Shown: positions 1 to 6,386 of the stretch, in pieces
Layout: the number at the start of each line of letters is the position of its first letter
Position numbering within the stretch: the stretch's first letter is position 1
Origin: an uncultured Eubacteriales bacterium
Lineage (GTDB): Bacteria; Bacillota; Clostridia; Lachnospirales; Lachnospiraceae
Assembly: GCA_902783795.1 (NCBI GenBank)
Contig: CACZSO010000291.1
Coordinates: 1-7,746, forward strand
DNA length: 7,746 nt
Direction of reading: 5' to 3'
Translations under genes and position numbers: made by a program
Notes under the pieces: model-generated
What the model was told of the DNA's origin: nothing
The model's database searches: none
Seen by the model: the letters and a program-made list of their open reading frames with translations, nothing else

Positions 1-1
1 G

Positions 2-358
2 CCCCAGATCAATAAGCAGCATACCATGATCAATAAGGTGCTGGATTATATTTCCGAAAACTGCGCCACCTGTTCCATTACAGACCTTGCGGACCATTTC
101 GGCTATTCTGCCACTTATATGGGCGATTTTATCAAACGGAATACGGGACAGAGCTTTTCTGATATCCGTCTGAAGATCCGTCTCAATGAAGCTAAGACAC
201 TGCTGAAATCCACCGGCATGTCCATTGTGGAGATCGCGGAAAGCATTGGATATTCGAACATTTCACACTTCTACCGGCTGTTCAGGAAGGACTGCAATAT
301 GACACCCATCCAGTACAGGGCTGCCTTCTCACTTATGGATAAAGCCGTGGATATGTAA
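2..358 (+). CDS. AraC family transcriptional regulator, C-terminal DNA-binding part (5' end outside window)
   Basis: DNA-binding half of an AraC/XylS-type regulator. Two helix-turn-helix units are visible. Counting from the ATG at position 26, the first is around residues 18-38 (ITDLADHFGYSATYMGDFIK). The second is around residues 67-98, with the family signature IAESIGYSNISHFYRLFRK followed by TPIQYR. The frame is open upstream of that ATG to the window edge (codons read PQINKQHT), and no Shine-Dalgarno sequence precedes it. That methionine is therefore most likely internal, and the effector-binding or receiver N-terminal domain lies outside the window. What it senses and which promoters it controls cannot be read here. 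The helix-turn-helix assignment is firm; the truncation at the edge is inferred from the open frame. Transcription probably ends at the hairpin about 40 nt after the stop. Confidence 0.9.
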   Translation, partial: PQINKQHTMINKVLDYISENCATCSITDLADHFGYSATYMGDFIKRNTGQSFSDIRLKIRLNEAKTLLKSTGMSIVEIAESIGYSNISHFYRLFRKDCNMTPIQYRAAFSLMDKAVDM

Positions 359-395
359 ACCGCCTTTCTCTCTGGGGAGGGTGTCGGCCAAAAGC

Positions 396-432
396 AAAAG
401 GCTCCTGCTTTTTTTGAAGCAGGAGCCTTTTT
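396..432. terminator. Bidirectional Rho-independent terminator between convergent genes
   Basis: A perfect 15-bp stem pairs 396-410 with 417-431 around a 6-nt loop (411-416). The core is GGCTCCTGC/GCAGGAGCC, flanked by A residues on the left arm and T residues on the right. It therefore gives a hairpin plus U-tract when read on either strand. It lies between the end of the AraC-type gene and the end of the converging phosphodiesterase gene, where a shared terminator is expected. Confidence 0.9.
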
Positions 433-444
433 GATGCTTTTTTG

Positions 445-1197
445 TCAGTATTTCAATTCCGGTGTATAGAACTCGAAGATCACTGCGTCATTGTCCTTTT
501 CTGTCACTGCATCGTGAGAGGTCCAGGCGACTAACATAACGCCTTTATCCCTTTCTTTATTGATCTTGCGGGGACGTTTCCCTATATTATAAGCGTTGAA
601 GTCCGGTTTTGTCAGGAAATTAGCCAGGGAGTGGCTTAACAGAAAGGCCTTCAGCGGCTTATAATTATCTTTCCGATAGTCTTCGTAAGTGGTGGCCAGC
701 TGGCCTCTAACGATGTCAGGCGCGTTCTTTTTAAACCAGTATACGATACGCGGATCGAAGGATTCGATGCAGAAAACGCCTTTATAAGTTCTGAGGATCT
801 CAAGGGTCTTTTTGCAAAGTTCTGCGTTTTTCTCCCCGGCTGTCTTCAGTTCCACGATCAACGGGCCGCCGCCGTAGAAGGTATCCAGGACATCCGTGAA
901 GAGAGGAATGGTCTCTTCCGTCCCGCACAGGGACATCTGGTGCAGTTCATCGTAAGTAAACTCATCCACGCGGCCGTGGACACCGCAGACCCGGTCCAGG
1001 GTATCATCGTGGAAGACCACTACCTGCCCGTCTTTGGAGAGCTGGACATCCAGTTCGGCGCCATAGCCGGCTTCCTTTGCCAGTCTAAAAGCCGCCAGGG
1101 AATTTTCTGGGACAGTCTTGTCTTTAGTATGCAGCCCGCGGTGGGCATAATTCACATGGAGAAAAGGGGCTTTCTCTTTTTCTGTCAGTCTGGCCAT
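445..1197 (-). CDS. Glycerophosphodiester phosphodiesterase (GDPD family, UgpQ-like)
   Basis: Predicted to hydrolyse glycerophosphodiesters to glycerol 3-phosphate and an alcohol, using a metal-dependent TIM barrel. The 250-residue product has the family motifs in order: HRG at 19-21, PENS at 30-33, ELDVQLSKDG at 48-57, HDD at 63-65, VELK at 115-118, ESFD at 145-148 and a late WTS at 225-227. Likely catalytic and metal residues are H19, R20, E48, D50, H63 and E116, all present. No signal peptide or membrane segment is seen, so the enzyme should be cytoplasmic, as in the UgpQ group of about 250 residues. On the minus strand the ATG follows AAGGAG with a 5-nt spacer, which supports this start. 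The gene is monocistronic in view: it is divergent from the MFS carrier and converges on the AraC-type gene. The precise substrate (glycerophosphocholine, glycerophosphoglycerol, others) is not evident. Confidence 0.92.
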   Translation of the reverse strand: MARLTEKEKAPFLHVNYAHRGLHTKDKTVPENSLAAFRLAKEAGYGAELDVQLSKDGQVVVFHDDTLDRVCGVHGRVDEFTYDELHQMSLCGTEETIPLFTDVLDTFYGGGPLIVELKTAGEKNAELCKKTLEILRTYKGVFCIESFDPRIVYWFKKNAPDIVRGQLATTYEDYRKDNYKPLKAFLLSHSLANFLTKPDFNAYNIGKRPRKINKERDKGVMLVAWTSHDAVTEKDNDAVIFEFYTPELKY

Positions 1198-1244
1198 AAT
1201 CGCTCCTTGTATTTTTATATAAAATGTGTAAAATAATCATAAAG

Positions 1245-1350
1245 GCTTCCCCTTTGGGGAAGCTGTCACCGAAGGTGACTGATGAGGCGTCCATCTTTTC
1301 TGTTCCACCTCATCCGGCCCTTCGGGCCACCTTCCCCTCCAAGGGGAAGG
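1245..1350. repeat. Multi-hairpin palindromic intergenic repeat element
   Basis: Consecutive perfect inverted repeats, almost all with 3-nt loops. Arms 1245-1252/1256-1263 (GCTTCCCC, loop TTT); 1265-1270/1274-1279 (GTCACC, loop GAA); 1281-1287/1308-1314 (GATGAGG, with a roughly 20-nt variable loop); 1316-1320/1324-1328 (GGCCC, loop TTC); 1330-1338/1342-1350 (CCTTCCCCT, loop CCA). It sits between divergent genes and has no plausible protein of its own. The architecture resembles REP- or MITE-like dispersed intergenic repeats of gut clostridia; that comparison is from memory and was not searched. Such an element could act as an RNA structure, as a barrier between divergent transcripts, or as a passive mobile repeat. 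Confidence 0.75.
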
Positions 1351-1388
1351 CATCTATATCCCGGGTCTTAGACATACCGCCTGTAACC

Positions 1389-1411
1389 ACCTTCTCCTGC
1401 AGGGGGAAGGT
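1389..1411. repeat. Degenerate additional hairpin related to the preceding repeat
   Basis: ACCTTCTCC (1389-1397) pairs with GGGGGAAGGT (1402-1411), with one G-U pair. The arms closely resemble the last hairpin of the main element (CCTTCCCCT/AGGGGAAGG). It lies about 40 nt downstream of that element and looks like a decayed partial second copy. Confidence 0.6.
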
Positions 1412-1471
1412 ATAGGAGTATTATAGCATAGGCCCGGGTAAAAATCTATCCATATTCTTAGGGAGGAGAGT

Positions 1472-2890
1472 ATGAAACTGAATTACAAACGGACTTTTCT
1501 GATCGGTTTTGCGTTCTTCGGCATCCTGCTTCTCTGGCAGGTGTATGATTCCTGGTGTCCTACATTCTTAACGGACATTTTTGCCCGGCGTATGTACGGA
1601 ATATCATCCGCTGAACTTAAAAGCGGAGATCCGGAAAAGATCCTGAACGTGCAGTGGCTGGTGGGTATCATCATGGCCTGTGATAATCTGGCTGCCCTGA
1701 TCCTGCTGCCCATCTTCGGAAGCCTGTCGGATAAAACGAAGACACCTATCGGAAAAAGGATGCCCTATATATTGACCGGTACGGCTGTCACAGCAGTGGC
1801 CTTCCCTTTCATACCTTTATTTTTCCATAAAAACAACATTGCCGGTATGGTGATCATGATGGTCATCGTGCTGTTGTTTATGATGATGTACCGTAATCCG
1901 GCGGTGTCCCTGATGCCGGATATTACCCCTAAACCCCTGAGGGCTAAGGCCAATGGCGTCATCAACATCATGGGTTATTTAGGCGGAGCCTTTGCCACGG
2001 TGCTGGGCATTTTCCTGAAACTTTCGGATTATATCAATGTATCAGATGCGGCCCGGAAGCTGTGGATCATAGAGATCCCCTTTATAGCAGCCTCTGTACT
2101 GATGGTGATCTCGGCCCTGGTCCTGTTTTTCACCATCAAGGAGAATAAGATCGAAGCTGAAATGGCCGATGAACTGGCGGAAGGCGAGCGGCTGGCAGCA
2201 GTGGAAGACCCGGTCACGGATGAAGGCCCCATGTCCACAGCCAACAAACGGATGCTGCTGGCTATTTTAGGAGCGGAGTTCTTATGGTTCATGTCAGACA
2301 ACGCCCTGGGCACTTACATCGGAAATTACGTGATCTATTATCTGAATTCAGCGTCGTCAGCCACCATGATCATGACCATCGTAGGCGGTCTGGCTTCTGT
2401 GATCGGATTTGCCACGGCGGGCGGCATTGCAGATAAGATCGGCCGGAAATGGACCATTTCCTTAGGTTTAGGCATCACCATTCTGGGTCTCATCGTTATG
2501 AGTTTTGCCACTCCCAGCGGTAAGGTGACCGGAGCTCATGGAGAATTTGCTTTCCCGGTGATCCTGTACGTGGTCTGGATCCTGAAGGGCTTGGGCATGG
2601 CGCTGGTGCATAACTGTTCCTTCCCCATGGTGGTGGAGTTGTGTTCTTCCAAGAAGATCGGCAAGTTCACCGGATATTATTACGCGGCTTCCATGGCAGC
2701 CCAGACCGTCACACCGGTACTGTTAGGCATGGTGCTGAATGCTTCCGGGGCCTGGAGAGCCCTGCCGGTATATGCCGTCATCATGTCTTGTTTCAGCTTC
2801 CTGGTATTTACCCTGCTTGTTAAAAATATTAAGACGGGGAAGGTGAAAAATGTGAAGGGGCTGGAAGCCTTAGGCGAAGCGGACGACTGA
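1472..2890 (+). CDS. MFS transporter, GPH/SLC45-like (probable sugar or glycoside:cation symporter)
   Basis: A 472-residue integral membrane carrier with about 12 predicted helices in two halves. Sequence signs are an MFS loop motif after helix 2 (G83-SLSD-KTKTPIGKRMP98), the stretch YRNPAVSLMPDITP (140-153) followed by LRAKANG, which I associate with the GPH/SLC45 sucrose-carrier-like branch, and a second-half loop motif GGIADKIGRK (317-326). The halves are joined by an acidic cytoplasmic loop at about 224-253. Membrane-embedded charged residues such as D26, E269 and D276 are candidates for ion coupling. The start follows GGGAGG at 1461-1466 with a 5-nt spacer. It is the first gene of the likely five-gene operon, with the ACT-domain gene starting 18 nt after its stop. 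Substrate is not identifiable: no glycosidase or sugar kinase is nearby, so a non-sugar substrate cannot be excluded. Confidence 0.85.
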   Translation: MKLNYKRTFLIGFAFFGILLLWQVYDSWCPTFLTDIFARRMYGISSAELKSGDPEKILNVQWLVGIIMACDNLAALILLPIFGSLSDKTKTPIGKRMPYILTGTAVTAVAFPFIPLFFHKNNIAGMVIMMVIVLLFMMMYRNPAVSLMPDITPKPLRAKANGVINIMGYLGGAFATVLGIFLKLSDYINVSDAARKLWIIEIPFIAASVLMVISALVLFFTIKENKIEAEMADELAEGERLAAVEDPVTDEGPMSTANKRMLLAILGAEFLWFMSDNALGTYIGNYVIYYLNSASSATMIMTIVGGLASVIGFATAGGIADKIGRKWTISLGLGITILGLIVMSFATPSGKVTGAHGEFAFPVILYVVWILKGLGMALVHNCSFPMVVELCSSKKIGKFTGYYYAASMAAQTVTPVLLGMVLNASGAWRALPVYAVIMSCFSFLVFTLLVKNIKTGKVKNVKGLEALGEADD

Positions 2891-2908
2891 GATAATAAGG
2901 AGTTTTTT

Positions 2909-3181
2909 ATGTCAAGGATCATCATTACCGTAGTCGGGAAGGACACGGTGGGCATCATTGCCCGGGTCTGCACCTTCCTGGCGGAGCACAATATCAATAT
3001 CCTGGATATCAGCCAGACCATCCTGCAGGATTTCTTCAACATGATCATGATCGTGGATGCAGGGAAGTGTGACATGACCTTTGCGGAACTCTCTGCGGGC
3101 CTGAAGAACGTGGGAGAGAATATTGGCGTGACCATTACCTGTCAGAAAGAAGAAATCTTTGAAATGATGCACCGCATCTGA
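2909..3181 (+). CDS. ACT domain-containing protein, UPF0237 family
   Basis: A 90-residue single ACT domain. The N-terminal pattern IITVVGKDTVGIIARV (5-20), followed by LAEHNINILDISQTI (24-38) and a second beta strand MIMIVDAG (45-52), matches the stand-alone UPF0237/ACT_6 group. ACT domains usually bind amino acids or related small ligands and give allosteric control. The G10-K-D12-x-x-G15 turn is at the usual ligand-site position. A clear Shine-Dalgarno AAGGAG (2897-2902) lies 6 nt before the ATG. The stop is only 10 nt from the UPF0210 start, an arrangement known to be conserved for these two families, so this protein probably acts with or on its neighbour. The ligand is unknown. Confidence 0.93.
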   Translation: MSRIIITVVGKDTVGIIARVCTFLAEHNINILDISQTILQDFFNMIMIVDAGKCDMTFAELSAGLKNVGENIGVTITCQKEEIFEMMHRI

Positions 3182-3191
3182 TAAAAAAATT

Positions 3192-4556
3192 ATGATCAGT
3201 AAACTTGAAATCAACGAAACGAACCAGATGATCGGCCGGGAGAAGCTGGATGTCCGTACCATCACCATGGGCATCAGCCTCTTAGACTGCATTGACAGCG
3301 ATAAGGACCGGCTGCTGAAAAATGTCTATGAAAAGATCATGCGACTGGCGGGGAACCTGGTCAAAACAGGCGATGATATCGCGAACGAATTTGGCATTCC
3401 CGTTGTGAACAAACGGATCTCTATCACACCGGCGGCACTGATCGGCGGCCCGGCACTGAAGACCCCGGAAGACTTTGTGGACCTGGCCCGGACCCTGGAC
3501 CTGGCTGCCCGGGATACGGGAGTAAACTTCATAGGCGGATACTCCGCAGTGGTCTCCAAAGGCATGACAGAGGCGGATAAGAACCTGATCCTGTCCATTC
3601 CCGAGGCCATGGCAGTGACGGAAAATGTGTGTGCTTCCGTCAATGTAGGCTCCACTAAGACTGGTATCGATATGGATGCGGTCTTCCAGATGGGACAGGC
3701 GGTGAAGAGGACTGCCGAACGCACCGCGGACAGAGACTGTATAGGCTGCGCGAAGCTGGTGGTGCTGTGTAATGCCCCGGACGATAATCCTTTCATGGCC
3801 GGTGCTTTCCATGGGGTAACGGAAGGAGACGCCGTCATCAATGTAGGCGTCAGCGGTCCCGGTGTGGTAAAAACAGCTCTGCAGGAAGTGCATGGGCAGG
3901 ATTTTGAAGTGCTTTGCGAGACGGTTAAGCGGACTGCTTTTAAGGTGACCCGGGTAGGTCAGCTGGTGGCTCATGAAGCAGCAAAACGGCTGAATGTGCC
4001 CTTCGGCATAGTAGATCTGTCCCTGGCGCCTACACCGGCCGTGGGAGATTCTGTGGCAGAGATCCTGGAAGAGATGGGCCTGGAGTCCGTAGGAGCGCCC
4101 GGCACTACATTGGCCCTGGCTTTACTTAATGATCAGGTGAAAAAGGGCGGTGTCATGGCCTCTTCCTATGTGGGCGGCTTAAGCGGCGCCTTCATCCCGG
4201 TCTCTGAAGACCACGGCATGATAGAGGCAGTGGAAAAAGGCTTGCTTACCATCGAGAAACTGGAAGCCATGACCTGTGTCTGTTCCGTGGGGCTGGATAT
4301 GATCGCGATCCCCGGAGATGCCTCGGAAGATACCATAGCCGGCATCATTGCGGATGAAGCTGCCATAGGCATGATCAATCAGAAGACCACGGCAGTCCGT
4401 GTGATCCCTGCCATCGGTAAAAAAGTGGGAGAGCACCTGCATTTCGGCGGCCTTTTGGGCGATGCCCCGGTGATGGCGGTGAATATGGCTTCCTGCCGTG
4501 AATTCGTCCGCCGCGGCGGCCGTGTACCGGCGCCTATCCACAGTTTTAAGAACTGA
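3192..4556 (+). CDS. UPF0210 / DUF711 'PFL family' protein
   Basis: A 454-residue cytoplasmic protein, the usual size for UPF0210. Conserved blocks visible are EKLDVRTITMGISLLDC (17-33), FGIPVVNKRISITP (67-80), DCIGCAKLVVLCNAPDDNPF (182-201), AFHGVTEGD (205-213), VGVSGPG (218-224), APTPAVGDSVAEILE (279-293), SSYVGGLSGAF (324-334), the CVCSVGLDMIAIPGD region (362-376) and a RVPAPIHSFKN end (444-454). The biochemical role is not established. The 'PFL' label in databases does not mean it is a pyruvate formate-lyase: the glycyl-radical motif RVxGY is absent. The start is supported by family length and by the position of the N-terminal block, yet no Shine-Dalgarno sequence is seen, only an A-rich 10-nt spacer after the ACT stop. 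Translational coupling to the ACT gene is likely. No frameshift or truncation is seen. Confidence 0.93.
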   Translation: MISKLEINETNQMIGREKLDVRTITMGISLLDCIDSDKDRLLKNVYEKIMRLAGNLVKTGDDIANEFGIPVVNKRISITPAALIGGPALKTPEDFVDLARTLDLAARDTGVNFIGGYSAVVSKGMTEADKNLILSIPEAMAVTENVCASVNVGSTKTGIDMDAVFQMGQAVKRTAERTADRDCIGCAKLVVLCNAPDDNPFMAGAFHGVTEGDAVINVGVSGPGVVKTALQEVHGQDFEVLCETVKRTAFKVTRVGQLVAHEAAKRLNVPFGIVDLSLAPTPAVGDSVAEILEEMGLESVGAPGTTLALALLNDQVKKGGVMASSYVGGLSGAFIPVSEDHGMIEAVEKGLLTIEKLEAMTCVCSVGLDMIAIPGDASEDTIAGIIADEAAIGMINQKTTAVRVIPAIGKKVGEHLHFGGLLGDAPVMAVNMASCREFVRRGGRVPAPIHSFKN

Positions 4557-4604
4557 GTTATGTAATAGAAAAGCGATGGATAAGACCGCAATTTGTAAAC
4601 AAAA

Positions 4605-6371
4605 ATGGTAACGGAAATGAAACAGGATTCTGAATACAGACTGATCAGAAGAGCCTATCTTAATCTGGCAGTTTCCAGTATATTAGTCTTACTGGCCACG
4701 AATATCTGTGGCTTTGTAGATAATATTATGATCAGCCGTTTTCTGGGTACAAAAGAACTGGCGGCGGTAGGATTATTCTCCCCGGTCACTACGGTGATCG
4801 GGTTCTCCTATGTCATCATTCTGGGAGCCAGTGTCCTGTGCGCAAACTTTATAGGGGCAGGAAAACGGGAAGAGGTCAATGTGCTGTTTTACAGTGCTTT
4901 TATGGTCCTGACCTTTGCCGGACTTCTGCTGTCCCTGGGCTGTTATATTTTCCGCGGACCATTGGCCACACTGCTGAATGCGAAGGGAGAGATCCGGGAA
5001 CTTCTGTGCGGCTATATCGTGGGTTACATCCCGGGAGTCATTCCCCAGGCCTTGTGTGCATTTCTGATGTCTTTAGTCAGTTATAATAACGATATCAGAC
5101 GTTCTTATTACAGTACGGCTGTGATGATCATCGTCAATGCCCTGGGAAACTTAGCTTTAGCCGGGCCCATGGGCATCACCGGTATCGGTCTGGCATCGAC
5201 TATCAGCAGCCTGGCCGCTTTTCTGGTGCTGCTGCCGGGATTCCTAAATAAAGATAAGGCACTGCATCTGGAAAGGACCCACATTGACCTGGGCCTTATT
5301 CTTAAGGCAGCTGCCCGGGGCCTGCCCTCCCTCATGTTTACTTTAGGCCTCATCGTTAAGAATTATCTCATGAACTATACGTTAAATACGTATTCCGGGA
5401 ACGACGGGGTGGCGGTCATGAACGTGCTGGGTTCTGTCTGTGCCATCACAGGAGCTCTGCCTGGCGGTTTCTGCAATGCTTACATGAGTCTGGCAGGTCT
5501 TTATTATGGAGAAGAAGACAGGTCCAGCTTAAAGAAACTGTATCTGTCAGTCCTTCAGACAGGTCTTACTTCCAGCATTATCCTTATCCTGGCAATCATG
5601 GCAGCATCGCCGCTTTTGTCTTCCCTGTTTTTCCCGAAAGGGACTGAGATCTGGACCATGGGGAAGCAGATGTTCCTTCTGGGTTTTATATTTATTCCGC
5701 CGAATCTGGTCATGAACCTGCATCTGAAATCCTACCAGGTGCAGGGAAAGATGGGACTGGTGAATGTCATGTCGACAGCAGAAACCGCCATGGTCGGTAT
5801 ATGGACGTATCTCACGGTCCCAGCTTTTGGTGCCGATGCTGCCTGGACAGCTAATATATGGATCGATATCGCGTGCCTCATCATCATAGGTGTTTCCGTA
5901 TTTTTGTGGCGCGGGCACATGGACTTTTCCGTATCCGCGCTTCAGAAACTGCCAGATGATTTCGGTGCTTCTCCGGATGAAGTCAGAGAATACTCGGTGC
6001 GGAGCATCGAGGAAACGGTCATTGTTTCAGAAGCAGTGACAAATTTCCTGAAAGAACGGAATGTTTCCAGAAGAGAAGCTTTTATAGCAGGACTTTGTGT
6101 AGAAGAGATGGCAGGGAACGTCCTGGAACATGGTTTCACTAAAGGACGCCAGAATGTGACTTATTCCGCCGATGTCCGCATCGTCTGCCGGGATGAGATC
6201 ACCATCAGGATACGTGACAACTGCCCGGAATTTGATCCCCGGAAGAGAATGGACCAGTTTGAACCTGAAAGGGCCGAAAAGAACATTGGCATCCGAATGA
6301 CAGCCGGACTGGCAAAAAGGATCGATTATTACAACACAGCCGGTGTGAATACTGTGCTGATCAAATTGTGA
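4605..6371 (+). CDS. MATE family transporter fused to a C-terminal RsbW-like GHKL ATP-binding domain
   Basis: A 588-residue fusion. Residues about 15-437 form a MATE-type transporter of about 12 helices, with the N-lobe signature VDNIMISRFLGTKELAAVGL (38-57) followed by FSP. The last helix ends near WRGHMDF (435-441). After a short linker (about 442-465), residues 466-588 carry a GHKL/HATPase_c domain like anti-sigma kinases RsbW/SpoIIAB: N box EEMAGNVLEHG (500-510, with E501, N505, H509), G1/D box RDNCPEFDP (537-545, D538) and G2-like NIGIRMTAGLAKRIDY (560-575). MATE proteins of about 440-460 residues are normally stand-alone Na+- or H+-driven exporters, so the added domain suggests nucleotide-dependent control or signalling. 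C540 replaces the usual Gly of the D box. The start is uncertain: neither M1 nor M5 (4617) has a good Shine-Dalgarno. The upstream gap is 48 nt with no convincing promoter. Transported substrate unknown. Confidence 0.88.
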   Translation: MVTEMKQDSEYRLIRRAYLNLAVSSILVLLATNICGFVDNIMISRFLGTKELAAVGLFSPVTTVIGFSYVIILGASVLCANFIGAGKREEVNVLFYSAFMVLTFAGLLLSLGCYIFRGPLATLLNAKGEIRELLCGYIVGYIPGVIPQALCAFLMSLVSYNNDIRRSYYSTAVMIIVNALGNLALAGPMGITGIGLASTISSLAAFLVLLPGFLNKDKALHLERTHIDLGLILKAAARGLPSLMFTLGLIVKNYLMNYTLNTYSGNDGVAVMNVLGSVCAITGALPGGFCNAYMSLAGLYYGEEDRSSLKKLYLSVLQTGLTSSIILILAIMAASPLLSSLFFPKGTEIWTMGKQMFLLGFIFIPPNLVMNLHLKSYQVQGKMGLVNVMSTAETAMVGIWTYLTVPAFGADAAWTANIWIDIACLIIIGVSVFLWRGHMDFSVSALQKLPDDFGASPDEVREYSVRSIEETVIVSEAVTNFLKERNVSRREAFIAGLCVEEMAGNVLEHGFTKGRQNVTYSADVRIVCRDEITIRIRDNCPEFDPRKRMDQFEPERAEKNIGIRMTAGLAKRIDYYNTAGVNTVLIKL

Positions 6372-6377
6372 CAGAAT

Positions 6378-6383
6378 AAGGGG
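6378..6383 (+). promoter_or_regulatory. Ribosome binding site leaving two candidate starts for the C20-methyltransferase
   Basis: AAGGGG is 3 nt before the ATG at 6387 but 9 nt before the in-frame ATG at 6393 (third codon). Spacing favours the second ATG. The two products differ by only two residues. Confidence 0.5.
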
Positions 6384-6386
6384 AAT

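Noticed and set aside
1209..1243. Promoter-like A/T-rich tract upstream of the phosphodiesterase gene (TATAAA at 1214-1219 on the minus strand)
   Set aside because: A transcript from this -10 would start inside the ribosome binding site, and no good -35 lies at the right distance.
1245..1350. CRISPR array or riboswitch in the divergent gap
   Set aside because: The repeats are adjacent inverted arms rather than direct repeats separated by spacers, and no known riboswitch core was recognised.
1224..1415. 63-codon plus-strand open frame in the divergent gap
   Set aside because: It is a translation of the hairpin repeat; there is no ribosome site and the sequence is explained by the palindromes.
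1411..1425. TATTAT as a -10 box for the MFS gene
   Set aside because: The position about 17 nt upstream falls in the degenerate hairpin and does not resemble a -35 box.
3282..3974. 230-codon minus-strand open frame inside the UPF0210 gene
   Set aside because: Antisense to a conserved protein, with no motif.
4509..4556. Possible glycyl-radical motif at the end of the 'PFL family' protein
   Set aside because: The end reads GGRVPAPIHSFKN; the RVxGY glycine needed for a radical enzyme is absent, so the PFL name does not imply pyruvate formate-lyase activity.
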